A stretch of 64,000 nucleotides of DNA from Variovorax sp. YR216 (GTDB taxonomy: Bacteria; Pseudomonadota; Gammaproteobacteria; Burkholderiales; Burkholderiaceae_C), in NCBI RefSeq assembly GCF_900107745.1, contig NZ_FNRO01000001.1:682001-746000 (forward strand), read 5' to 3'. A program made the translations under genes and the position numbers. The notes under the pieces are model-generated. The model saw nothing but the letters and a program-made list of their open reading frames with translations. It was not told where the DNA came from and did no database searches. The stretch's first letter is position 1; each line of letters starts with the position of its first letter. This document shows, piece after piece, positions 33,028 to 44,897 of the stretch.

Positions 33028-33777
33028 ATGAGCACCCCCCTCCCCGCCGCCGTCGTTTCGGCCTTCGCGCGTGCCGGCGCACTGCGCGCCTCGATCAATC
33101 TCGGCAACCCGATCCTCGCGAACAAGGATCCCGCCAGCGGCGAGCCGGTCGGCGTCTCGGTCGATCTGGCCCGGGAGTTCGCGCGCCGGCTGGGCGTGGC
33201 GATCGAGCTCGTGGTCTTCGAGAAGGCCGCCGCCTCGGTCGAGGCGGTGCGCAGCGAGCAGGCCGACATCGGCTTCTTCGCCATCGATCCGCTGCGCAGC
33301 GAAGGCATGCAGTTCACCGCGCCCTACGTGCTGATCGAAGGCAGCTACCTCGTTCCGACGTCCTGCGCACTGCAGCGCAACGAGGACGTCGACCGCGCCG
33401 GAACCCGCATCGCGGTCGGTGCCGGGAGCGCCTACGACCTCTTCCTCACGCGCGAGATCAAGCAGGCAGACATCATTCGGGTGCAGGGCGCGAAGGGCGT
33501 GATGGAAAGCCTGAACGCAGGCCAGGTCGAAGTGGCGGCCGGCATCCGGCAGGTCCTCGAAGCCGAAGCCGCAGGCACGCCCGGGCTGCGCCTGCTGCCC
33601 GGCCGCTTCATGGTGATCCAGCAGGCGATGGGAACGCCCGCCTCCCGCGGCCCCGAAGCCGGTGCCGCCCTGTCGGCATTCGTCGAGGAGATGAAAGCCA
33701 GCGGCTTCGTGGCGGATGCGCTCAAGCGGCACCGCGTGCAAGGCGCCAGCGTCGCGCCCGCGGGCCACACGGCCTGA
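33028..33777 (+). CDS. Type II periplasmic-binding-fold protein without a signal peptide
   Basis: A 249-residue protein of the amino-acid-receptor fold (SBP_bac_3 type). LRASINLGNPILANKDPASGEPVGVSVDLAREFARRLG is the usual first-lobe start and IGFFAIDPLRSEGMQFTAPYV the second landmark. The N-terminus MSTPLPAAVVSAFARAGA has no basic-hydrophobic signal, and no upstream start adds one, so the protein should stay in the cytoplasm. It may be a soluble ligand sensor or an enzyme such as a cyclohexadienyl-dehydratase relative. It is probably co-transcribed with the MFS gene. Confidence 0.75.
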   Translation: MSTPLPAAVVSAFARAGALRASINLGNPILANKDPASGEPVGVSVDLAREFARRLGVAIELVVFEKAAASVEAVRSEQADIGFFAIDPLRSEGMQFTAPYVLIEGSYLVPTSCALQRNEDVDRAGTRIAVGAGSAYDLFLTREIKQADIIRVQGAKGVMESLNAGQVEVAAGIRQVLEAEAAGTPGLRLLPGRFMVIQQAMGTPASRGPEAGAALSAFVEEMKASGFVADALKRHRVQGASVAPAGHTA

Positions 33778-33786
33778 ACTCGCTGT

Positions 33787-34799
33787 CTACAAGCCGAGTT
33801 CGGACACGAGCCTGGCGGCCGGCCAGCGCTCCTTGCGCTCCGGCCAGGCTTCGAGCAGCTCAACCATCTTTGCATTGAGCGGCGCTTCGCCGCCGTGCTT
33901 GCGCGCAAGGCGCACCACCTCGCCGCAGAGCGCGTCGATCTCCGTACGGCGGCCGAGCGCGAGGTCGTCCGCCATGCTCGAACGCGCCTTGGCGTCGATA
34001 CGCAGCATGCGCGCGGCCACGAGGCGGAACAGCGGAGTCGGCAAGCGCAGGATGCCCGGCAGCTTGTGCGCCGGCACCGCCGCGAGCTGCGCCGGCTGGA
34101 TGCCGGCCTGGCCGAGCGCGTCCAGCGCCTCGTCCATCAGGGCGGCGAGGCAGCGCCGGTAGCCGCGCTGCAGCAGTTCGTCGCGCAGCGGAAGTCCCGA
34201 CAACGCATTCACCGGGTTGTTGAGGTTCATCAGCAGCTTGCCCCACTGCACCGGCACGAGATCCACATGCAGGTCGATGGGAACGCCCGCGCGCTCGAAC
34301 ACCGCGACCCAGCGCCGGAGCACCGGATCGTCCTTCGCGGCCAGGCGACCGACCGTGCCCCGGTGGAAGGCACCGGGGCCAAGCTCGGCGATGTTGTAGG
34401 GAACCATGGCCGGCAGGACGTTGAGCCTGGGTGCGGCCTTGGCAGCGACCTCGGCGTTCGAGATGCCGTTCTGCAACGACAGCACCGCGGTGCCCGCCGG
34501 CAGCTGCGCCGCGAGCTCGGCCGCGGCATCGGCTGTCGCACCGCTCTTGACGGTAAGGAGGACCAGCGCCGGACGAACGCCCGAGGGGACCTGTTCGTAG
34601 ACCCGGATCAGGCCGGGCGGCACGTGGTGGTGGATGCCCTCGATGTTGGTCAGCGTGAGGCCGCGCGAATCCAGTGCGCCGATCACGCGCGGACGCCCCA
34701 CGAAGCCGACGCGAACGCCCGCAGCCGCAAGACTGCCCCCGATATAGCACCCGACCGCGCCCGCCCCCATCACGAGGACGTCGACCGCCGAATCCTCGT

Positions 34800-34803
<4 letters not shown>
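33787..34803 (-). CDS. Ketopantoate reductase family protein
   Basis: A 338-residue protein of the 2-dehydropantoate 2-reductase (ApbA/PanE) family. The NADPH motif is GAGAVG (13-18). The catalytic Lys is expected in [17 protein letters not shown] (about 188), followed by the C-terminal helical domain. Many genomes carry several such paralogues, so I do not call it the pantothenate enzyme. Its start overlaps the alaS stop by four bases (ATGA), so it is translated with alaS. It converges with the receptor-like gene at a 9-base gap. Confidence 0.88.
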
Positions 34804-37436
<2,633 letters not shown>

Positions 37437-37535
37437 CTTGGAATTGGCTTGTTGCAGAGGCGGCCTGCGTCGTGAAGCTGGTGCGCAGCGCCCCGCATCG
37501 AACCCACCTAACTGCTTGATCTGCTTGAACATTCG

Positions 37536-37541
37536 ATTATA
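37536..37541 (-). promoter_or_regulatory. -10 element of the alaS promoter
   Basis: On the minus strand this reads TATAAT, a consensus -10, in the alaS/DUF2784 divergent gap. No clear -35 is visible at 17 bases. The expected start lies about 90 bases before the alaS ATG. Confidence 0.5.
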
Positions 37542-37564
37542 GGTTTGGGGAAGAATCCCACCCC

Positions 37565-37921
37565 ATGCAGGATCGCCTCCTCGCCGACGCCGTGCTGCTG
37601 CTGCACGGCGCTTTCATCCTCTTCGTGCTGGCCGGCGGCGCGCTGGTCTGGCGCTGGCCGCGGCTCGCCTGGCTGCACCTGCCGGCCGTCGCCTGGGCGA
37701 TATGGATCGAAGGGTCGGGCGGGATCTGCCCGCTCACACCGCTGGAGAACGAATTTCGCCACGCGGCCGGCCTTGCAGGCTACGGCGGCGGGTTCATCGA
37801 GCACTACCTGCTCGCGGCGATCTACCCCGACGGGTTGACGCGTGGCATGCAGATCGGGCTGGGCGCCTTCGTCGCGCTGCTCAACCTCACGGTGTACGCA
37901 GGGCTGCTTCTGCGGCGTTGA
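37565..37921 (+). CDS. DUF2784 family small membrane protein
   Basis: A 118-residue inner-membrane protein with about four hydrophobic segments: [36 protein letters not shown], a short central one and [21 protein letters not shown]. The family features [11 protein letters not shown] and FIEHYLLxxIYP are both present. Function of the family is unknown. The 3' end overlaps the 3' end of the hybrid kinase gene by 35 bases, tail to tail. Confidence 0.88.
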   Translation: MQDRLLADAVLLLHGAFILFVLAGGALVWRWPRLAWLHLPAVAWAIWIEGSGGICPLTPLENEFRHAAGLAGYGGGFIEHYLLAAIYPDGLTRGMQIGLGAFVALLNLTVYAGLLLRR

Positions 37922-40900
37922 ACGGCGACTCTTCGCGCAGCATCGCGACAGCGCGGCGAAACTGGAGTGCGCGGACCGCACCGTCAAGCTGCGCGAAGCG
38001 CTCATCCCCGAGCGTGGCACGCAGCGCGGGAGCGAGTTCCTCGAACCATGGCATGGCGGCGAGATCCTGTCGGTCCAGCGCATCGACGAGCAAGGCAAGG
38101 CCCTCGGGATCGAGCACCGGAGCCTCTTGCGCTTCCTGCAGTTCTTGCGTGCCGGCCGCCGTATCGAGCCATGGGCGAGCGGATGCTTCGAGCGCGCGCA
38201 GCGCCGCCACCAGCGCCTGCAGTGCGCGCCCGGCCGCCACCCGATCACCGGCCTTCAGCGCTGTTTCGCCATCGAGCGCCGCCTGCCGGACATCGCGGGC
38301 GCCGATCACCCCCGCGCTTCCCTGAAGCTTGTGGAGCCGCGCCCGAAGGGCATCGCCCGTGCCATCGTCACCGCACGCCGGTGCGCTCGCGGCCAGATCG
38401 GTGTACTCGCCGAGAAGCCCGCGCAGCACGCTGAGCAGCAGCGCCTTGTCGCCCACCAGGCGCGCGAAGGCATCCGCCGCATCGATGCCCTCGATGCGCG
38501 GCCAATCCGGCGGCGGCTCCGCGCGCGGCAAGGCCGATTCGGCCGATACGGAAGGTATGGAAGCTACGCCGCGCACGCGCTCAACGCATCGCCGCACGGT
38601 CCGGATCAACTCCTCGACCTCGAAAGGCTTGCTGATGAAGTCCGTCATGCCGGCTTCCAGCGCGCGATCGCGCTCGGAGATCAGTGCGCTCGCGGTCAAT
38701 GCGATCACGGGCAGATCACGCAATCCCAGCTCGCCGCGGATGCGTCGGGTCGCCTCGTTGCCGTCGAGCACGGGCATGTGGACGTCCATCAGCACTGCAT
38801 CGAAGGCATCGGGCGCGGCGCGCAACTGCGCGACCGCCTGCACGCCGTCGGAAGCCAGGCTCACGCGCGCACCCTCGCTCTCGAGGATGTGCCGGCACAC
38901 GTCGAGGTTGATCGGGCTGTCGTCCACCACGAGCACGCGGACACCCTCGAGCCGCCACAGCGGATGCGGGTCGTCCGGCATCGGAAACGCATCGTCTTCG
39001 GCAGCCAACCCGAGCGGCAGAACCACCCAGAACTCGCTGCCCACGCCCGGCGTGCTGCTCACGCCGATCTCGCCGCCCATCAGTTCGGCCAACTGTCTGA
39101 CGATGGACAGGCCCAGCCCAGTGCCGCCGAAACGCCGCGTGGTCGATGAATCGGCCTGCGTGAAGGGCGTGAACAGGCGGTCCAGCAACTCGGGCTCGAT
39201 GCCGATGCCCGTGTCGGTCACCGCGAGTCGCAGCCGTACCCGGTGCTCGTCGCGCGCCATGGCATGCACGCCCAGACGGACCGAGCCCTTGGCGGTGAAC
39301 TTGACCGCGTTGCTCAGCAGATTCACCAGGATCTGCCGGATGCGGGTGACGTCGCCGCGCAGGCGGTCGGGCAGGTCTTCGTCCGCGTCGAGCCGAAGCG
39401 CGATGTCCTTGTTGCCGGCCGCGACCGCCGCCATCTCGATCACGCCTTCGAGCAGCTCGCGCACGCCGAACTCGGTCTCGTCGATCACCATCTCGCCGGC
39501 TTCGATCTTCGAGATGTCGAGGATGTCGTTGATGACGCCGAGCAGCGCGGTGCTGGCGGTCTGGATCCTTTTCAGCAGCTCCCGCTGACGCTCGTCCAGT
39601 TCGGTCTGGCGCAACAGGTAGGCCACCCCCAGCACCGTGTTGAGCGGGGAGCGGATCTCGTGGCTCATGTTGGCGAGGAATTCGCTCTTGGCCCGGCTCG
39701 CCGATTCGGCCTGCGCGCTGCGCTCGTTGAGCGCCTCGTTGAGCTGCTCGAGCTGCGCCTGCGCCTCGCGCATGTCGGTCACGTCCACCGCCACCGTGAT
39801 GAAGCCCTGCACCACCCCGGCGTCGTCGCGGTCGGGGATGAAGTGCAGCCAGTAGTGCACGACGGAGCCGTCGGCCATCTCACGAGTGCGCATCACGCGC
39901 TGGTCCTCGCCGGCGAGCACCGCGCGGATCATGGGCTGGTTCTCGCCAAGACGCACCGGCCCCAGAAGCTCTTCCATCGTGATGCCGGCCATCTCCGCAG
40001 ACTTGCGGCCCAGCCAGCGCTCGTGCGCGTTGTTGGCGAAGGTGCATCGCAGGTCCGGCGTCCAGTAGGCCACGACGCCCGGGATGTTGTCCGTCACGAT
40101 GCGCATGAAGCGTTCGTTTGATCGCAGGCGATGCTCGGCCACCTTCCGCTCCGACAGGTCGGCCGCGATCGCGATGAAGCCGACCACCGTGCCTTCCGCA
40201 TCGCGCAGCGGACTCACGTTCAGGTGCACCGGGACGCGCCTGCCGTCCTTTCGCACGTAGGTCCACTCCCGCGCCTGCGCGCGGCCGGTGCCGGGCGCGG
40301 GCGCGAAGACCTCGCCGGCTTCGAGCGGACGGCCCATCTCGGTCGTGAGCGCCATTGACCGGCCGTGGACCTCGAATGCATCGTGGAAGCTGTTCATCTC
40401 CATCCGGTCGACGACCTCGGCGGCCGAGTAGCCGAGCAGGGCCTCCGCCGCGGGATTGAAAAGCGTCACCACGCCGCGCACGTCGGTCGCGATGATCGCG
40501 CTGGCGGCGCCGTCGAGGATCGCGCGCTCGCGCTGCGACAGCGCGGCCAGTTCGGCGGTGCGCTCTTGCACCTGCTGCTCCAGCGTGGCGTTCAGTTCGA
40601 GGATGCGCGCCTTGGTCGCCTTTTCGTGCGTGATGTCGCGCATGGTCTCGGCAACGCCGATCACGCGGCCGTCCGCGGCACGGATCGGCGCGGCGGCCAC
40701 CGACACCGCGACCGGCGAGCCGTCGCGATGCCGCCGGAAGGTCTCGAACGCGGCGACCGACTTGCCGTCCGCGATGTGCCGAAGCAGCGTGACTTCTTCC
40801 TGCACGTAGTCGGGCGGCAGAAGCAGCGATTGCAGCGGCTGGCCCTGCACCTCCTCGGCGCTGTAGCCGAAGATCTTCGCGGCCGCGGCGTTCCAGTCGG

Positions 40901-42029
40901 TAATGCTGCCGTCGAGCCGGCAGCCGATGACGGCGTCGTTCGAACTGGTCACGATGGCCGCGAGACGGGAGCGCTGCTCGCCTTCGCGTTCCTTGCGGCG
41001 CTGGATGATCTCCTCCACGAACGAGAGGAGCGCCAGCAGCAGCGCGAGCACCAGGCCGATCGCGAAGATCGCCCACGGACTGCGCAGGTTGAGCTGGTTG
41101 ATGAATCGCGGCTGCGCCTTGATGTCGACCTGCCAGGTCCGTCCGTAGAGCTGAAGCGGCCGCATGGTCTGGAGTTCGGTCTCCTGCCCGCCCAGCTGCC
41201 GCGGCGAAGTGAAGAAACGCTCGGGCCGGCCGCCGGGCGTCGCGTCCACCAGCGACATCGCGAAATCGCCGCCCTGGAAATCGAAGCCCTTCAGCACTTC
41301 GTCGATCCGCAGCGGGGTGTAGGCCCAGCCGAAGACATCGTCCGGCGTGCCGTGCGCCGCCGACGACCGCCGCTGCCGCTGCTGGAGTTTCCCGAGTTGG
41401 GCCTCGGCGCGGTAGATCGGCAGCAGCATCAACACCGAGCGCAACCTGACGCTCTCGGATTCCGACTGGACCAGCGTGATCGGCGCGGTGATCGTGGCCT
41501 GCCCGCTGCGCATCGCGCGTTCCGCCGCCGCGCGCCGCTTGGGCTCCGAAGCGATGTCGAGCCCGATGGCCGGGCTGCTCGAATCGCCCGGCTCGAAATA
41601 CTGGACGACGAAGCGCTCGCCATCGTTGGGGCCGAGCTGATGGATGTGGAAATCCGGCTTGCCGTCGAGCCGCGCCGCGGCGATGAAGGCGGCCTCCTGC
41701 GCCGCCGGCACGCGCCGGATGTAGCCGAACCCGCCCGCCCCCGGGAACTCGCGCTCGACATCGCGCGAGGCCATGAACTGCGCGAAGCGCAACCGGGTGA
41801 TCCCGCCTTCCCCTCCCGCGGCGATGACCGCGCCACGCGTGCTGCGCAGGCCGACCTCGTACGAATGCATCCGGTTGTCGAGTTGCTCCACTGCGCGCCG
41901 GGCCAATGCGTCGAAGCGCTCCTGCGCCAGCGACTCGTTGTATTGGAGCTGCAGCAACGCGGCGCCCACCGCGCCGCAAAGGCCGACGATCAGCCAGACC
42001 AGGGACCGCGCGGACTCACGAATCCCCAC
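37887..42029 (-). CDS. Hybrid sensor histidine kinase (CHASE-PAS-PAS-PAS-HisKA-HATPase-REC-HPt)
   Basis: A 1380-residue membrane sensor. TM1 is at about 9-29, a periplasmic CHASE domain at about 30-310 (FGYIRRVP at 101-108), TM2 at about 318-340, and three PAS domains near 352-470, 500-630 and 640-755. HisKA carries H790 (ANMSHEIRSPL). HATPase spans about 890-1008, with NLLSNAVKFT (N box), DTGIGI and GGTGLGLSI. REC carries phospho-acceptor D1082 and HPt carries H1233 (LHKLQGSAG), so a full phosphorelay is encoded in one chain. The start is the GTG at 42029, nine bases after the response-regulator stop; no ATG fits. Ligand unknown. Confidence 0.9.
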   Translation of the reverse strand: MGIRESARSLVWLIVGLCGAVGAALLQLQYNESLAQERFDALARRAVEQLDNRMHSYEVGLRSTRGAVIAAGGEGGITRLRFAQFMASRDVEREFPGAGGFGYIRRVPAAQEAAFIAAARLDGKPDFHIHQLGPNDGERFVVQYFEPGDSSSPAIGLDIASEPKRRAAAERAMRSGQATITAPITLVQSESESVRLRSVLMLLPIYRAEAQLGKLQQRQRRSSAAHGTPDDVFGWAYTPLRIDEVLKGFDFQGGDFAMSLVDATPGGRPERFFTSPRQLGGQETELQTMRPLQLYGRTWQVDIKAQPRFINQLNLRSPWAIFAIGLVLALLLALLSFVEEIIQRRKEREGEQRSRLAAIVTSSNDAVIGCRLDGSITDWNAAAAKIFGYSAEEVQGQPLQSLLLPPDYVQEEVTLLRHIADGKSVAAFETFRRHRDGSPVAVSVAAAPIRAADGRVIGVAETMRDITHEKATKARILELNATLEQQVQERTAELAALSQRERAILDGAASAIIATDVRGVVTLFNPAAEALLGYSAAEVVDRMEMNSFHDAFEVHGRSMALTTEMGRPLEAGEVFAPAPGTGRAQAREWTYVRKDGRRVPVHLNVSPLRDAEGTVVGFIAIAADLSERKVAEHRLRSNERFMRIVTDNIPGVVAYWTPDLRCTFANNAHERWLGRKSAEMAGITMEELLGPVRLGENQPMIRAVLAGEDQRVMRTREMADGSVVHYWLHFIPDRDDAGVVQGFITVAVDVTDMREAQAQLEQLNEALNERSAQAESASRAKSEFLANMSHEIRSPLNTVLGVAYLLRQTELDERQRELLKRIQTASTALLGVINDILDISKIEAGEMVIDETEFGVRELLEGVIEMAAVAAGNKDIALRLDADEDLPDRLRGDVTRIRQILVNLLSNAVKFTAKGSVRLGVHAMARDEHRVRLRLAVTDTGIGIEPELLDRLFTPFTQADSSTTRRFGGTGLGLSIVRQLAELMGGEIGVSSTPGVGSEFWVVLPLGLAAEDDAFPMPDDPHPLWRLEGVRVLVVDDSPINLDVCRHILESEGARVSLASDGVQAVAQLRAAPDAFDAVLMDVHMPVLDGNEATRRIRGELGLRDLPVIALTASALISERDRALEAGMTDFISKPFEVEELIRTVRRCVERVRGVASIPSVSAESALPRAEPPPDWPRIEGIDAADAFARLVGDKALLLSVLRGLLGEYTDLAASAPACGDDGTGDALRARLHKLQGSAGVIGARDVRQAALDGETALKAGDRVAAGRALQALVAALRALEASARPWLDTAAGTQELQEAQEAPVLDPEGLALLVDALDRQDLAAMPWFEELAPALRATLGDERFAQLDGAVRALQFRRAVAMLREESPFNAAEAALRTP

Positions 42030-42037
42030 GGGCGCGT

Positions 42038-43009
42038 TCAGCCCGCGTCGGCGGCCATCGCCGTCGGGACTTCGCAAGCCGCCACCGCAGCCTGCGCGCG
42101 GCCAGCGGCGATGGCCGCTTCGAGCGCCTTCGCGGCCGAGGCGCCCAGCGCATCGACCGCCGCGACGCCGGCGGCGGTCAGTTCGCCACGGCGCGCCGCG
42201 TCGAGGCATGCCACGCCCGCGCTGCAGGTCACATGGCGCGACACCGCCGAGCCCTGGTGGCTGATGTCGAGCGTTTCGACCGCACGCAGCGCGCGGTTGG
42301 TCACATGCAGCGCGTCGTCGGCAGATGTATCGGGGAGAACCAGCGCGAAGCGCTCGCGATCGAGCCTCGCGGCGGCATCGCCCGGCCGCCGCGCGCTGCG
42401 GCGCAGCGCATCGCCGACCGCTGCAAGGCAGGCGTCGGTCGCCTTGCGGTCGTAGAGCGCCTCGAAGGACTGGAAGAAGTCGACCTCGATCAGCACCACG
42501 GAAACAGCCTGCCCTGCTTCCGCCGCGCGGGCGCTCTCGCGCGCGAGCGTCTCCGCGTAGGCGGCTTCGTTCGCCAGGCCGGTGAGACCGTCGATGCGCG
42601 ACAGCCGGCGCAGGTCGTCCGACAGCCGCTTGAGCTTGAGTTGCGTGTTGACCCGCGCGAGCACCTGCTGCGCATTGAACGGCTTGCGGATGAAGTCCAC
42701 AGCGCCCATCTGCAACACCGCGACTTCCAGCTCGGATTCCTGGTGGCTGCTGACGAAGATCACCGGCACATCGGCCAGCGCCGGATCGGCCTTCAGTGCC
42801 TCGCAGACCTGGAGACCGCTCATGTCGCCCATCTGCGCATCGAGCAGGATCAGATCGGGCGTCGCCTGTTGGCTCAGTTGCAGTGCGTCGGCACCGCTGG
42901 TGGCGAAGCGAAGGGTCGAGTAATCAGAAAGTATCCGACTCAACACCTGGATGATGTTGGGATCGTCATCGACGAGAAGAAGGCTCGCCTCCACCGGAAA
43001 TTTCTTCAT
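42038..43009 (-). CDS. Response regulator with a degenerate GGDEF domain
   Basis: A 323-residue protein. REC is at 9-125 with D57 as phospho-acceptor and K109 (FIRKP). A GGDEF-fold domain follows at about 135-280: DGLTGLANEAAY is the usual start. The signature loop, expected as R-Y-GGDEF-A, reads ARLDRERFALVLP, so GGDEF has become DRERF at 217-221 and cyclase activity is very unlikely. It may bind GTP or c-di-GMP or serve as a phosphorylated adaptor. The start at 43009 is chosen over a TTG at 43027. It is transcribed just ahead of the hybrid kinase, its probable partner. Confidence 0.87.
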   Translation of the reverse strand: MKKFPVEASLLLVDDDPNIIQVLSRILSDYSTLRFATSGADALQLSQQATPDLILLDAQMGDMSGLQVCEALKADPALADVPVIFVSSHQESELEVAVLQMGAVDFIRKPFNAQQVLARVNTQLKLKRLSDDLRRLSRIDGLTGLANEAAYAETLARESARAAEAGQAVSVVLIEVDFFQSFEALYDRKATDACLAAVGDALRRSARRPGDAAARLDRERFALVLPDTSADDALHVTNRALRAVETLDISHQGSAVSRHVTCSAGVACLDAARRGELTAAGVAAVDALGASAAKALEAAIAAGRAQAAVAACEVPTAMAADAG

Positions 43010-43039
43010 CGCTGGATTCTGCCGCAAGCACCCTGACGG

Positions 43040-43570
43040 TCAGCCCCGCGCGGGATAGCGCGCGATGAACTCGTAGCGCGACGGATACGCCGTGTGCGAG
43101 CAGACCAGTACGAATTCATTCACTTGCCAGGCGATCGGCGCCATCCCGGTCGGCGGGACCGCTCCGCGCGACCGGCGTGCGAGGGTGAGATGCGGCACCC
43201 AGTGCTCTGGCGGCACGACGAAGCCCGTGCTTTCGACCTGCCGCACGATGTCCTCGCGCAGCGCGCGCAGGCCTTGATGCTCGTCGGGCATCAGCACCGC
43301 GATCGGGTTGCGCCACGCCTGCGGCGTGCAAAGCTGCAACGTCATCGCGTGCATGCGCACGTCCGCGAGCCGCGCGGCGAGGAGCGATTCGCGCGAGTGC
43401 TCCACCTCGCCGAGGAAGTGCAGCGTCACGTGGATGCGCGCGGCATTCGTCAGCCGGACGCCGGCCGGCCATGACCACGTCTTGCGATGCGCCTCGATGG
43501 CGGCACGCACGGCCGGGTCCGGGAAGAGCCCGATGAAGAGACGCCGCGTCGGTTCGTGGATGGCATTCAT
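43040..43570 (-). CDS. thpR: RNA 2',3'-cyclic phosphodiesterase (2'-5' RNA ligase family)
   Basis: A 176-residue member of the 2H phosphoesterase superfamily, which opens 2',3'-cyclic phosphates on RNA and can form 2'-5' linkages. Both HxT/S motifs are visible: HVTLHFLG (about 48-55) and HLTLAR (about 127-132). RLFIGLFPDPAVRAAI is the typical first strand and helix. The frame extends to 43807, but the ATG at 43570 gives the family length. It shares a 197-base promoter region with the sugar receptor gene on the other strand. Confidence 0.9.
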   Translation of the reverse strand: MNAIHEPTRRLFIGLFPDPAVRAAIEAHRKTWSWPAGVRLTNAARIHVTLHFLGEVEHSRESLLAARLADVRMHAMTLQLCTPQAWRNPIAVLMPDEHQGLRALREDIVRQVESTGFVVPPEHWVPHLTLARRSRGAVPPTGMAPIAWQVNEFVLVCSHTAYPSRYEFIARYPARG

Positions 43571-43767
43571 CTGCAATTCGAGGTTACGTGCTCTCCGTGC
43601 ATCGAAGTCCCGGCAAGGGTATTTCCCGAGCCACCGGCACAAACCCTGATTTGTATGATGATCGTGCAACCTGCCCAAAGGACGATGTGCAGGTGTGCGC
43701 GGCATTGTTTTCGCCCCTTGGGCGGTCACGTTCAGGCGGGCCCCACGTCCAGAACAAGGAGACAGCA

Positions 43768-44889
43768 ATGATCTTTCGCACCCGCATCGTCGCCGCGGCC
43801 GCGGCATTCGCCTGCGCTTCCGCCATGGCGGCCGGCCCCTCGGTGGTCAACGGCCCTGGCGAGAACCCCGCCTGCTTCAAGCCCTGGGACGCCAGCACCA
43901 AGTACTTCCAGTGGCCGGCCAAGAAGGGGCCGTACCGCATCGCGCTGGCCAACGGATTCGTGGGGAATACCTGGCGCATCCAGATGATCAAGATGGCGAA
44001 GGCCTACGCGGCGACGCCGGAGATGAAGTCCAACATCAAGGAGTTCAAGATCGTCTCCACCGGCACCGACGTCGCCGCGCAGATCGCGGCGATCGACAAC
44101 TTCATCAACTCGGGCTACGACGCGATCGTGACGATCGCGGTCAACCCGACTGCCTTCGCGCCGGTGATCAAGCGCGCGAACGCGGCGGGCGTGGTGGTGG
44201 TGCCTTTCGACAACGTGCTGGACAGCGACCAGGTGATGATGGTCAACGAGGACCAGCTCGCCATGGGCCAGCAGTCCGGCGAATGGGTGGTGAAGAACAT
44301 CCCGAGCAAGAGCGGCAAGCTGCTCGAAGTGCGCGGGGTGCCGGGCAACTCGGTGGACCGCGATCGCCACCTGGGCTTCCGCAAGGTCGTGGAAGCGCCG
44401 GGCAACAAGTTCGAGGTGGTCGAGGTCGTCGGCAACTGGGACGACGGCACCGCGCAGAAGGCGGTCGCCGATGCTGTCGCGGTGCACAAGAACTTCGACG
44501 GCATGTTCGTGCAGGGCGGCTCCACCGGCGCGGTGCGCGCGCTGATCGACGCCAAGCACAAGATGATCCCGGTCGCGGGCGAGGCCGAGAACGGTTTCCG
44601 CAAGCTCTGCGTGGAGCACGCCAAGGAAGGCCTGGTGTGCGCCTCGCTGGGCCAGTCGCCGGGCCTGGTCGCGATCTCGATGAAGGCTGCCGTGGCCGCG
44701 CTGCAGGGCAAGGTGATGCCGCAGATGATCTCGGTGCCGATCCCGATGGCGACGCATCCGAACTTCAAGGCGGGCGAGAACTACTTCCCCGATCTCACCG
44801 ACAACTTCTTCACGACGAATGATTTCCCGCCCTGCGACGTGAATCTCAAGGCGACGGACATCATGTCCAAGGACGAGAAGAACAACTGA
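43768..44889 (+). CDS. Sugar ABC transporter substrate-binding protein
   Basis: A 373-residue periplasmic type I (ribose/galactose-like) receptor. The signal peptide is MIFRTRIVAAAAAFACASAMA, cleaved near residue 21. The mature part includes YRIALANGFVGNTWRIQMIK (first lobe) and FDNVLDSDQVMMVNEDQLAMG (hinge region). Two Cys pairs may form a disulfide (ENPACFKPWD and FPPCDVNL). AAGGAG precedes the ATG. It begins a complete import operon with ATPase and two permeases, followed by an SMP-30 lactonase, which points to a sugar that is oxidised to a lactone. Confidence 0.92.
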   Translation: MIFRTRIVAAAAAFACASAMAAGPSVVNGPGENPACFKPWDASTKYFQWPAKKGPYRIALANGFVGNTWRIQMIKMAKAYAATPEMKSNIKEFKIVSTGTDVAAQIAAIDNFINSGYDAIVTIAVNPTAFAPVIKRANAAGVVVVPFDNVLDSDQVMMVNEDQLAMGQQSGEWVVKNIPSKSGKLLEVRGVPGNSVDRDRHLGFRKVVEAPGNKFEVVEVVGNWDDGTAQKAVADAVAVHKNFDGMFVQGGSTGAVRALIDAKHKMIPVAGEAENGFRKLCVEHAKEGLVCASLGQSPGLVAISMKAAVAALQGKVMPQMISVPIPMATHPNFKAGENYFPDLTDNFFTTNDFPPCDVNLKATDIMSKDEKNN

Positions 44890-44897
44890 CGAACAGA

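Noticed and set aside
37437..37535. Alanine-responsive riboswitch or T-box in the alaS leader
   Set aside because: The leader is short (about 90 bases), I found no convincing nested stems or terminator, and T-box elements are not expected in this group.
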